DNA from: Chara braunii
Lineage: Eukaryota > Streptophyta > Charophyceae > Charales > Characeae
Direction of reading: 5' to 3'
NCBI GenBank assembly: GCA_003427395.1
Contig: BFEA01000115.1
Coordinates: forward strand, 1,837,119 to 1,870,693
Length of the DNA stretch: 33,575 bases
This document shows, piece by piece, positions 11,666-24,100 of this stretch. The notes under the pieces were generated by a model. The model was not told where the DNA came from. It saw only the letters and a program-made list of their open reading frames with translations, and did no database searches. Positions within the stretch are counted from its first letter, which is position 1. Each line of letters begins with the position of its first letter. The position numbers were made by a program, and so were the translations under genes.

Positions 11666-12246
11666 TACTGTAAACGTAAAAGGTAGCAAAATCAAGCAGT
11701 GGCTCCCAAATTAATGAATAGACGGAAGCTTAGACTCCTGTGGAAACTTACCTATAGTCCGATGGAAGAAACAGCTGGCAGAATATCGAAAGTCCAACCA
11801 AACCTCGAGCAGTCCTACAGAGAGAGGGAGACTAATAAAAGAAGACAGACGAGAGAAACGGAGTCGAGCTAAGCACATATTCACAGCAAGAAAAGACAAC
11901 ATATCGATTAGTTACAGTAAGTTCAAGTGCTACAGCACACACCACCAGCACCACCACGCACTTGAACCAATCCCCATCATATCTCTCTCTGTGGGGACAC
12001 CACACTAGATTGGTGCGGTGCGATATAAAATCCCAAAGCTAGTTATGAAAGTAAGACAACACGTATTACATGGTGGATTATGCTGCCGAGGAGAAGCTTC
12101 TCCACAGCGCTAAAGATGTCTCTCCAGATAAACCACCATCAGATCTCTTGCCCACTCCCTCCAAGGCCAGAATATCTGTCACAGACCTTTCTCTTGCCGG
12201 CCATATTCCTTGAATATAGGTCCTCTTCGTCATATAAAACCTAAGC
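11664..12246 (-). other. 3' flank and presumed 3' untranslated region of Rab7
   Basis: This is the DNA downstream of the Rab7 stop codon on the sense (minus) strand. No canonical AATAAA is seen on the sense strand close to the stop. A TGTAAT string lies at about 12067-12072. The transcript end cannot be placed from sequence. Confidence 0.4.
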
Positions 12247-12313
12247 TTAGCATTCACAAGCAGAGGACTTCTGCGGCCTCTGGCCATTCACATCGACCAG
12301 ATCAGGCAAGTAG
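12247..12313 (-). CDS. RAB7: Rab7 exon 7 (hypervariable tail and CEC prenylation motif)
   Basis: After TTTTGCAG the exon adds C to make an Ile codon, then encodes [21 protein letters not shown] and a TAA stop. YLPD and the CxC end are typical of plant Rab7. A CTGAT branch-site candidate lies about 30 bases upstream of the acceptor. Confidence 0.95.
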
Positions 12314-12375
12314 CTGCAAAACACAAACAAAGAACTTGTATCAGCACCTCTAACGCCACTTATCAGCTCTCTCTC

Positions 12376-12425
<50 letters not shown>

Positions 12426-15338
12426 TGCGCGTTTAATAACAACACATTTCTCCTGTTCAATAACCAGCACAGAATGTCATGCAGGCTAAACTCTACCGTT
12501 CACGAGCTGGGATGTTTCAGGTCATCCAACAAGCAAGAGCCACAAAATGCATGCGATATCACAACACCCTGAGAGGACATTCAGTGCCTTGTCCCTCCAA
12601 ATGCTCAAGAAGGCAATTCTGCAACATCCCAATCACCCAACCACCCACTCCCTCCACTTCGAGAAGGCAATGATGCTGCAACATCCCCCCCCCACAAAAA
12701 AAAACACCCCTGCACATGCTCTTTGTTGCAGGGCGGACAAGCAACAGGTCCAATCTGTAAAACAGCCCGGCACAGTCATCCTTTTTTTTGTGGAGTTGTA
12801 TATCATGACAACTCAGACGCACACACATGCATGCTCTCTGTTACAGGGCGAACAAGCACCAGGCTCGATCTCTAAAGCACATTGTGTCTAGCAAGACAGC
12901 AGCAGTGATCACTCGATACAAGAGAGTAGGAATGGGAGGAAGTCAGCGGAGGTGGAGGCAAGAATATGCACATGCAATGCAGGTACATTGAAGGGGTGCG
13001 AGGCCAAACCAGGTACACAACATGTCAAGAGAGAGTGACCAAACTTGGCTCCGGGTGCATAGAACTTACATCTCCTCTTCTGTCTCGTTTTTCAATGCAT
13101 TCTTCGCAATGCACTGAAAGGCGTTGTCAACATTTAAGTCCTCCTTGGCCGACGTCTCGAAATAGGGAATGTTCCCTTTAGATGCACACCATGCCTTTGC
13201 CTTCTTTTCAGAGACCTGTACACAAACACATGGTCGGCCGCAATATACAAAAGTTTTCATCATCAAACCAACACACGAGTTCGCTCAAGCGCTTGAAAAC
13301 CATCAGGAACCAACACACCATGTCTTAAAGTTTGCTCTATCACTCTTTTTTCTGCAATCAACAGCAAATGCAATATATGCTTTAGGTTCAGCTATGATAA
13401 CATGTCTCCTAACATACCAAAACTAGCACTTCCACCACCTGTTGTTGGATAAGTCAACATTGAAATATATCACAAGTTACATTGGATGTGATGAACCTGA
13501 AGTACAGAAGCAATTAACTTTCAAAAGGCACCACTCCTGCAAACCGACTCCAGAACCCAGGAGATGGGAAGTGAAACGTAACGGAGACGCAACGAAAAGC
13601 TCCAGCAATTGCGAGTAGGAAAACATATGCAAAGGCAATACCCAGACGAAAATACATCTGGAAAAAGTGCAAAGATATGGCACTCACCACACGGCTGTGG
13701 CCCATGTCCACGTCCACCTTATTGCCCAGCACTACAAATGGGAAGTTCTCAGGATCTGACGGACTCGCCTGCACACCACCAGTAGTCAAAGAAAGTCGTA
13801 TCAGCACTACATTAACCCCAAAAATGCCGCAATTGCAAATGCTGTTCAGAGCATCATCTGCATTCTCCTCAAACTAACTTAAACTCCCGCAAGTTGATGG
13901 ACCAGAGAGCTCAAACAAGCAGTCCCAGCCACAAGAATGATTTCGAATCTCAAGAGAACAGGCACGGAGGGCGCTTCAGAGTCTCCATGAGCTGGCACAA
14001 GCCGCACACGTTGTCAGTAAGATAGGTCTCCACACAGAGACAGAAACAGCAACAGCAGTAGACACTGTTGCACACTGATCTGAACTGCAACCAAACTTCG
14101 ACGATTGATGATTCCACTCGAAACTGCCTCTGGGCAAAACTCAGGGTCTCGGGCACTCTCAGTAGCCCAGGTAATAATAGCCCCTCCGTATAGCAGCAGG
14201 TAAGGCAGGGGCAACGACGCTCGTGAATACACGCTCAAGGATCTCGACCTTGGGCCACATGGGCCAAAGTACCTTGTCAGCAAAGCTGGAGACATAAGGG
14301 TCCAACAACAAATGTCGACAAAACTCCCCTCAGAAACTCTGGCATTGGTTATAAACAACAGCCTCAGCCCTTAGTAGTAACCCAGAAGGGAACTCGGCAA
14401 ACCATAGCCAAGCTCTGGAAAGTACCAGATCAGATCCTGCAGGCCAGCTACCATCTGCTGGCCAAATATGTCGTGAACACACATGCAGCCCCTCTGATTG
14501 AAGTGAGGGACAGCCAACCACCTCTGAGACAGCTAGACTCTGGAAAACATTAACAATGCTTTGGCAATCACTGCCTCAGTTCATACATGTCCCTTGGTTG
14601 CCACCGGCCCACTGAAGCCACGAGCCAAGTGCTACACAGCCGCAGCTGTGGCCGCGGAGGAGAAGAGCACCACCGATAATGACAGAATTAGACTATGGAA
14701 GAGAGACTGAAGGACTGTACAAATAACTGATTGCTGGCCATGGCAAAAAGCTCCTCCCGAGTCTCTGACACTTTATTATTCAATGTCTGACTGTCAAGTG
14801 TGATGGAAAGTGCACTCAAGTTTAGACTTCAAACCGGAAACTTCTCTCCACTTGCCATACATCGAGCAGGATACTCGTGACTTGACGGCTGCAAGACTAG
14901 TCCAACCATTCCGTATCGCTTCTACCATTTTTACCGCTCCATTGGCTCGAGTTGCTAGCTCCTTCGGTCTCTCAGTCTCAAGTTCTCACTGATTGATTGA
15001 GGAGAATTGGACAAAGCAAAGTGGGGGGTTGTATTATTTTCACCTCTGTGCCTTGAAACGAAACCAGGCTTACAGCCGTCACTGCTCCCAAATTTTGTCC
15101 TCAACACAACGTCACAGCACTGCACCCAAACCGGCTCAGCACTCATCCTCGACCACTCAGAATACAACAGTGGGGCAGACATTTCGAGACCTCAATCACC
15201 AATGTTCACAGGTCACCCAAAGGGTTGATCCACTTAAAACAATGGGTGGCACTGCTGCCTGGCTTTATTCTGCATGTTGCAGAAAGCACCCAGAGGCAAT
15301 AGCACCAGCCTGTGGGTCGTGTGCTCCCATTTGTCCGC

Positions 15339-15401
<63 letters not shown>

Positions 15402-18400
15402 CACAAGATATCAGAGCGCAAAAGCAAAGAAAACCAAGAAAAAATGAATTCATTTTTTTATCGTCTTCTTTACAACTCCCCCTGTTCAGAACCTCTTGCG
15501 TACAAGGCCACCCACGTGGATGTAGGTTGAGCGGCGGCTGCCCCCACCTCCGTGTGTCGTATCGACCCACTTGCACGCAGCCAAAAGGCAAAGAGGCAAA
15601 GAAAAGAGGAAGGGAACAGCCAAATAAAACAGAACAGGCGGCAACAAAGCAGCCCCAGATGACAAGTCCGGCTTGCAAGCACCGCCCCTGCCCACAGGCC
15701 AGACGACGGGACAAGACCAACCAGGATGTCAAAACATTCTTGTCTGCAAAGAAATTAAAAAAAGTCCAAGATACATATCTATACACAGCAGATGGCCTTG
15801 TTCGTCATCAAGAAGTTGGTATTCCTATTCGACATCATCGTAAGCATATCGTCACATGAATTTCAGAGCGCAAAGGCAAAAAAAAACAGAAGAAAACAAG
15901 AAAAAATAAAAAATAATTCGTTTTTTTAATCTTCTCTTACAACCTCTTGCGTATATATCGTCAAATAGAACTGCCCGGTAAACCGTAGGCAGAGAGGGAG
16001 AAGAGGACAACAAACGAGGGGCTGTGACAAACTGTTTCGTCGGAGTTTCACCGACTATATCATCACATATCTATATCTATCTGTGTGTGGGTGTGTGTTT
16101 GTGGGTGTGTGTGTGTGTGTGCGTGTTGTCATATTCGCTATACACTCAAAAAAAGCAAGACTGTACCAGACTGTTTCGTCGGACTTTCACCGTGTGGTCC
16201 CTGCACACATGCCCATGCAATCACGCATTCATTCAGCCATCCAAGCATTGCCTTCTACTGACTTATCACCAGAACGCCATGGAACACACCAGAACGGCCA
16301 GGGCATAACAGCAACACACTGGTCAGGCATCAGCCACCGGGATGGGGAGACAACAATGATAGGACGTGATGAGGTGACGACGACAATAAGACATGACGAG
16401 GAGACAACGACGAGAACGAAACACGGCCCCAGCTTCAGTGCGAGAACACACTTCAACAAAGGTCGTCTCGTAAGTGAGTAAGAGGACAGTTGCCAACATC
16501 TGCCACATGCAGGTAGATTAGGTTCCAACAATAGAGAAGTCTATCCTGTTCGGGCATTGCACGAATCACAAAACCTGCACTCAGAAAGTAATGCATCAAA
16601 AAAGGGAATGCTCTGGACAGGGGAGAGAGGGGAGGCAGGGAAAAACAGCGCTTGTTGTGAACACGGGCCTCGAACACTCGTCGGTCATGCATCTCATGTC
16701 TTAAACCACCAGTATTCTGGGGCCTGGCAGCACCACACTACGCACCAAGTTTTCCCAAACCGCCAGTGCTGTGCTTTTTCTCTTTTTTGGCTGGCAGAGC
16801 CACAGCCATTGTGCTCCGGTACGTTTGAGCCTCCGAAATTTAAGCAGTAGGACATGAAGAGATCTCGCAAAGCTGGGGCCGTGTACTCCCAGCTCGCTCT
16901 TTCAAGCCACATTTCTTGGCAGTTCAGAAGGTACTGGCAGTCTTTCGCTGGGGCCGTGTACTCCCAGCTCGCTCTTTCAAGCCACATTTCTTGGCAGTTC
17001 AGAAGGTACTGGCAGTCTTTCGAGACCAGCAACAGGAAAAAGCAGGGAAAGAGAAAACAGTCCCAACAACGAGGGGACAGAAAAGAGACAATCAGAGGAG
17101 TCCCAACAACGAGGGAACACAAGAGAGAAGATCACTAGAGGAATCAAAAGCAGCATGGCCAAAAGCAAACAGGTGACTGCACATGGTTCCACAGAATCCT
17201 CCCTGACCACGAGTTCTACTAGTTGCAGTAAGTATAAGCAAGCCCAAAAGGAAAGCAAACTGGCACCGGGACAACAGAGTCAACGCACACAGAGTCGAGA
17301 GAAGAATTCTCTAGCAACAATTATCGGAGTGCAAGACGAGAGTACGCAAGGAAATCATTCCTTTGAATAGGCAAAGCTTTCGCGGATTGTCAGAGTCCTT
17401 CACCACCTTCGAAAGGGCGAGAACCTAGCTGCGTATTGGATTGGATGGCGCTCTTGGATGGCAAGAAGAGCACCACACAAGATTAAAAAAAAGAGTAGGG
17501 AAACGGTTCCTTTACGATCAAGAGAGCAGCAGCAAATTGCGGTGTCTACCGTGAGTCGCACAAAAAATAAGAAAAAAGGGGAAAACAAAACGAAATCGAT
17601 TCTTCACCCTATCTATCACACTGGCAACCGCTTCCAGGGGTCAAAAAAATTTCAAAAAACGGCCAACCCTTCCAAACCTCCCACAAGGGCGAGAGGATCT
17701 TATAATCGTTTCTTTGCCGCCCGAATAGAACGCCCAGTAAACCACCAGTACTTGGCCCAGCTATCGGCCGCGAGAAAAAATAGAGTAGAAACGTTTCTAG
17801 TCGGATGAATTTGGGGGCTCCTGTAGTGACCAGTACATTTCCTAAAGTCGTGGCGCGCTAACGGGCAGGACTCTGGGAAGTGCTGGTTGTTTAAAGCTGC
17901 ATCCAGACTGATCTTGCCACAACTACGACGGGATTCAGCTCATGATGAATTTGGGCGCTCCTGTAGTGACCAGTACATTTCCTGAAGTCCACGACTCTAT
18001 AACGACCGGACATTCTATTCGTGTGAAGACGGTAGTACCTTTACACACACAACCCTGTGCAGTCATTATAGCAGTGCATCCAGACTGAACTGGCCAACAA
18101 TTCCAGCAACAACAACGGGTCGTTCTATTCGGGTGAAAAAGACCGTACCTTTATACAATTCTGTGCAGTCACTATAGCCGTGTTTAGACTGAAATTGGCA
18201 CAAATACAGGTGAGGACCATACCACCTCTGCAGAATCCTGAGCATTCGCCCTTCTCTCACGGCGAATTCGTGGCAACTTAGCAGGGCACACTAGCTGGCA
18301 ACTAGGAGGGGGGAGGGGAGGGCAGGGCATTGGATGACTACTCCCTCACCTGGATAAGGAACTCGTCTCGCCAGTTGTCCAAGCTGTCAAAAGTCTTATT

Positions 18401-18509
18401 GACGTTGACGTCATATACCAACACGCAGCAATCCGCTCCACGATAAAAGGCGACACCGAGACTTTGGAATCGTTCCTGCCCTGCAGTGTCCCAAATCTTG
18501 AGACGACAT

Positions 18510-18546
<37 letters not shown>

Positions 18547-20780
18547 AGCACGTGTACAACACAGGTCACAGGCAAGATATTTTTTAAACAATCCAACATC
18601 CCAATTCACCTAGATTTTGACCAAACACCGGAAGTGTAGCTTCGGCTTTGCAAGCTTTATCCAATGGTAACCATGGAAAGGCGATCTGGTACCGCATTTT
18701 CATCAAATTTACAGGGGCTAATTAGTTGCTCAATTTACAGCGATAAACCAGGTCGATAGAATTACCGAAAAAATAGATAGCACACAGGCGACATTGGTCA
18801 TTAACGGGGGAATTCGATGCCTTCTTTCGAAAACGCACCCTGGAGAGGCGATCTGGTACCGCATTTTCATCAAATTTACAGGGGGGTAATTAGTCGCTCA
18901 ATTTACAGCGGTAGACCAGGTAGATAGAATTACCAAAAAAGTAGATAGCACACAGGCGACAATTGGTCATTAATGGGGGAATTCGTTGCCTACTTTCGAA
19001 AACGCACCCCGTTCGCTCAAATTCAAGTAGTCAAAGGGGGTAATTAGGAGATAAAAAACTAAAAAGAGCCTTTCACACACGCACTCAGATTCACACAAAC
19101 TATACAGACTACAGCTATAACCATAGGTTAGTTTGGAAGGGGAGGAAGCGGCGATTGGGAGGTGGGGAGGGGGAAAAAGATGGAGAGTACACACGTTTTG
19201 AAAAGCAGGTAGCTATCGAAACGTCGTATCTTCCGGTACACATCCGAAGTACGAGAGAAACGAAGCGAACAAACAGATCCAACATCCAGAGCTACGCGCG
19301 GACACGAAATCAGAAATTGTGCCAATCATCGTCACTTATCGTAATTTTGTTTTCCTCCTGTAAGCCGAGCAAACTGCAACAACTAATTTACCGGTCACTT
19401 ACCATTCATTCCGTACGACCAAATGGTGCAACAAATAATTTACCAGTCATTTACCATCATTCCGTACGACCAAATTGTACACAAGCGATATACATTCGCT
19501 CCATACACAGAAAAACGAGCATAGCAGACCAAATCGAACGGATGGCCCCCACGAGTTGGTCAATCACTCCTTGCGTCTGGAAAAGCTGTGTTACTGAAAT
19601 ACGGTACCTGCACATAGCTTGGATATCTCGTAAGACAATCACAACGGCCACTAGAACAACAAATTTTCCAGAATACGCAAGGAGTGAGTAACCAACTCGT
19701 GGGGGTCCTGCGGGGCGGAGGGAGACACTGTAAAGGTTACCCTCTCCTCCCCCCCGAAATAGACGTACGGTCAATGCCGCTGAATCTAGACTGAGAATTG
19801 CCCCAAGGTAATATTCACAACATTCAAAACTGCGATCCCGATGCTCTCTAAAGTCAGTCAATGGGATGGGATGGAGGTAGTTTTCCGAAAATCTTCATTT
19901 CTCATTACAATCATGGTCGTCATGATATGATGTACGAGGCAGGCACGTGCGAGACAAATGGTGCAGAGCACACACACTTTGCACACGCACACACGGATCG
20001 GGTATCTACACACGCACACACAGATCCGGTATGTAAAGGACGCACACACTGTCAAGAGAAATTTTCAAGATAGTTCCCTCGACACATGATTCCTAAGGAG
20101 TTCACCGCAAGTTTTCCCAATAACCTCAATCAACAGAATAAAATAGAAGATTGATAATAACGACTTAATTAATATAAATACAAATCTTCATCATCAATAA
20201 ATATATAAATACATATTCGAATGGACAACTTCATCAATTTAATAGATCGTATTGACCATATACGAGTAGAACAAACAGCGCCCTTCACAATCCTCTTTTC
20301 GAACTCCACAACTACAAGTACTATACAATCCCGACTGCTCCACCGAGATACAGGAAACACTGGCGATTTGCCGATGGCACCGTGCGGCTTGGAAAGGTCA
20401 CGCGTGTACTGGACGCTCGGAGAACCGACGCCGGCAAGTTTCCCATAACACCTCTCACATTGCACCGATATACTATCAGCTGACCGCTCTACTTTTCCAC
20501 AAGTAAGCGAGACGCTTATCTCGACCTTACGCCGCATTAAGACATTCCAGAAGCGGTAACCCAGAGCCGATAAGACAAAAAAACACATTCCTCAACGAAC
20601 TTCCGGCATGTCTTCCCTCATACCGTAATAACCAGACGACGTATTATCAAAAGACCCAACACATTTAAATCCAATGTCGATCGCTTGAAGAATGCACGGT
20701 TTTCTCTCTCTCTCTCTCTCTCTCTCTCCGCCTACTTAATCAGACGACAGAGCTCGTCACATAGTACTACATCTGCGCCG

Positions 20781-20826
<46 letters not shown>

Positions 20827-21050
20827 CCTACTTAATCAGACGACAGAGCTCGTCACATAGTACTACATCTGTGCCGNNNNNNNNNNNNNNNNNNNNNNNN
20901 NNNNNNNNNNNNNNNNNNNNNNNNNNNNNNNNNNNNNNNNNNNNNNNNNNNNNNNNNNNNNNNNNNNNNNNNNNNNNNNNNNNNNNNNNNNCTCTCTCTC
21001 TCTCTCTCTCTCTCCCTCTCCAGAACTCGTCACACAACTACATCTACGCC

Positions 21051-21134
<84 letters not shown>

Positions 21135-24100
21135 TGCTTAGTCGGACCAGATTAGAGAACTCAACATATTTACTACACTATCTACCGCAGATTCCCATAC
21201 AGCCCTGGAGACCTCAGGATAACACACTGCACGAGAACAAAACAGCTAGTCAATACATAACTCCGGGCTGTCGTTAATTACGGAAACAAAAAGACTATGT
21301 ACATTGACGCTCACAGCGTAAGCAAGCCCCAACCTCACATCGACAGAATAACAGGGACTGTCACACTGGCGGCCGCCGGCTGTCAGAGAGGGAGTTCACG
21401 CACTGTGACAGAGAAGAACAGAGAACCGATAGGACAGGTTAGGAGAGCGACGAAGGTGGGATCGGGGAACACAATACAGAATTGGGACACCACAGAGATA
21501 AGACAGAGTGGGATCGGGGCACACAAAACAGACTTGGGACACCACAGAGGATAGTTTAACCCGCCCATGAGCAGAAATTCAAGAACGGGTTAACCACCAT
21601 TATCGTAGGGATTCGTGGCAACGAGCTACACCACTATCGTGACAACGATTTCCTCCTGTTCTCCTAGCCGGATGGTCAGGATGGCTTCGGATGGTTTGGG
21701 CTTAAACAAACACCATCTCATGGGCGGATAGCTGCAAGCTCAAAAGAGTACCCATTAACGAGTTACGGACATGGAGACCAACTTCAAAGATCAGACAACA
21801 AGGGTAAAAACCATTTTTTTGCCGATTAATACGAGGGAACTGGAAGACTCGGTTTCCAGCAGGTGCCGCTTCCCACCAATAGAAAGGAGCGGTTTAAAAA
21901 AAGGAAAGACAAGACGGGTAGCTAGATGACAACAACAATGTCCGCATTCCACTACACTTCTAGTGTCGTAGGAGAATACGCTACCTGCATTGTCACGAGC
22001 TTATCGTCCACCTGCACTTCTTTGGTCAAGAAATCTGCTCCGATCGTCGCCTTGTACTGATTACTGAATTTCTTGTTGACATATCTTCAGAGGAGTCAAG
22101 GAGATTGCCGAACAGAACTAATCCACCCCCCCGGCCCCCGCCCAAATTGCACTCGTCTTGCCTTCATAACGCATCCATCCATCTATGACATAGTACAACT
22201 GGTGACTGGGCCGCACTCAGTGATTCTCCCTCAGGCAGTGCAAGTCGACAACTTTTTCCCTCAAGGTATGCAGGGCAGAGAACTCACAAATGTGACTGAG
22301 CGTAGAGAATACCAACGAGGATGAGCGGAAAGCATTCTTCGAAAGGCAAAAAAAAAAAAAAAAAAAAAAAGGGCATGAGGTGCAGAAACCAGATGAATAA
22401 TGCACAGGAGAAGGGGCGGCGGAGGCATACACAGAGAATATTGCACAGGAGAGGGGGCGAGAGAGACGGGGGTCAACACACAAGAGAAGGAAGACGGGCG
22501 CACAAGAACGAAGCATATGATCGACATGATGACAAGGAGCAGAAAGACAGGTGACTGGGCCGTTCCGTACGCAGGGATTCTCCCTCGACCAGTGCGCCTG
22601 TCAGGGGATAGTTCACAAAGGGGAGGGAGGAGGGGGGAGGGGGGAGACCAGCAAGGAAAGCCTACACACGGTGAGCAGAATGCATTCGGAACAATGCGAG
22701 AGAGACTGGGATCACAGCAAACAGAACAGGCGCACGAGAATCAAGCAGATGATCATGACGTTGATAAGGAGCAGAAAGACAAATCGAAAAGGAGCGCTGA
22801 GGAGCAGCATTGGAGAGAGAAAGGTTGGACCGCAGTGGCGCCAGAAGAGTCGAGGAAAGGCAGGAGACGGGCTAAGAGATGCAGAAAAGGATGGGTACGG
22901 CGGGGCAGAAAGATCGGCTAGCGAATAGCAAAAGGGCGGCAGAGCAAAGGGAAAGAAGTGTAAACAAAGGACGTACTCGTCCGTATGAGGAGAAGGGAGT
23001 GGCAAAACGAGCTAAATAAGAAGCGCGGGAAGGAGGAGATGCGGAATAAGAAACTGAGAAATAAGGTACCGATATAAGCGGTGGTGAGATGAAAAGGAAT
23101 GGGAACGCAAGAGAAGGACATGGTTCGCAAAGGGGAAGAAGAGAGAGGGGGAAGGGGGGGGGGCAGGGGAGGAGCGAGGAAAGCCTACGCACGATGAGCT
23201 GGCTGTTGAGACAAGCGCGAAAGGGTGAATAGGCAAGATGAGAGGGAAGAAAAAGGCAAAGACCGATGTAGGAAAAGACAAAGACCAAGAAGGAATGAAG
23301 TACAGCAGAGGACGCAGGAATATACTGTAAGAAGACACACCAGGGACTGAACAAAATGGGAAAACGGGAGACGAGGGCAAAAGCGAGAGACGATAATAAA
23401 TTGCTGGGACTCGGGACCGAGATCTCACGAGCGGAACAAACGGGAATCCGGAGATGAGGGAAAAGGTGGTAATGCAAGAGACGCGGGGATAGAAAGAGAG
23501 GCAAGGGGCGGGGGACAGGAAACGGGGGGCGAGGGGGGGAGGCCGGGGGCAGAGGGAGAGAGAGACGCTGAAGAAGGGGGGAGATGCGGAGAAGGGCGTA
23601 AGACGTTCCGGGGAAGAGGCGGTAGAGAAGAGACGCAAAAGATAGGACGGGGCGAGCGGGAAATGAAGGCGACAAGAAGTCGGGGACATCGAACATAGGA
23701 AAAAGCGATTCAGGGAAAAAGAAGTCGTAGGAAAGATGCGCAAGGGCGGCAAATCCGTCGGCGAGACCGCGAACAGGAGAAAACACGCGCGAAATAAGAA
23801 GACAATGAAGACAACGAGTGGGAACTCGAGGTAAGACGGAAAAAGGGGCACGCAGAGATGAGGAGGGGCATGAAAAAGACGGAGGGGAAGAAGCGAGAAA
23901 CAAGGAGGACATGGAAGAGTTGCAGGCGGGAAGGAGCCGATAATGAATACGGGGGAGAGACTGGGAGATACGCGGGAGATCGGGAAACAACGGGAGACAG
24001 GGGAACATGTGGTAGACTAGACCAACACGCGGAAGACAAGGAAAAACGCGGGAGATCAGGGGAGCATGAAGGATTCCCGGGGACAGCACGAGAGATCGGA

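Larger units (their letters stand above)
13769..18349 (-). other. Rab7 intron 4 (4.6 kb), repeat-filled
   Basis: This is the longest intron. It holds a (CT)n run, a 58-bp dispersed repeat, an exact 75-bp tandem duplication and a cluster of inverted-repeat elements, each listed separately. A diverged direct repeat also links 15408-15500 to 15856-15955 (CAGAGCGCAAA, then CAACCTCTTGCGTA or close). CTGTTTCGTCGGA and TTTCACCG recur at about 16032 and 16168. No independent gene was recognised on either strand. Confidence 0.8.
18497..21984 (-). other. Rab7 intron 3 (3.5 kb)
   Basis: It holds two tandem duplications, a 160-bp inverted repeat, a compound CT minisatellite with a scaffold gap, and a 52-bp period repeat, each listed separately. 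No exon of another gene was recognised. Confidence 0.85.

Noticed and set aside
20685-21155. Ser-Leu repeat protein across the N run
   Set aside because: It is translation of CT microsatellites and unknown bases.
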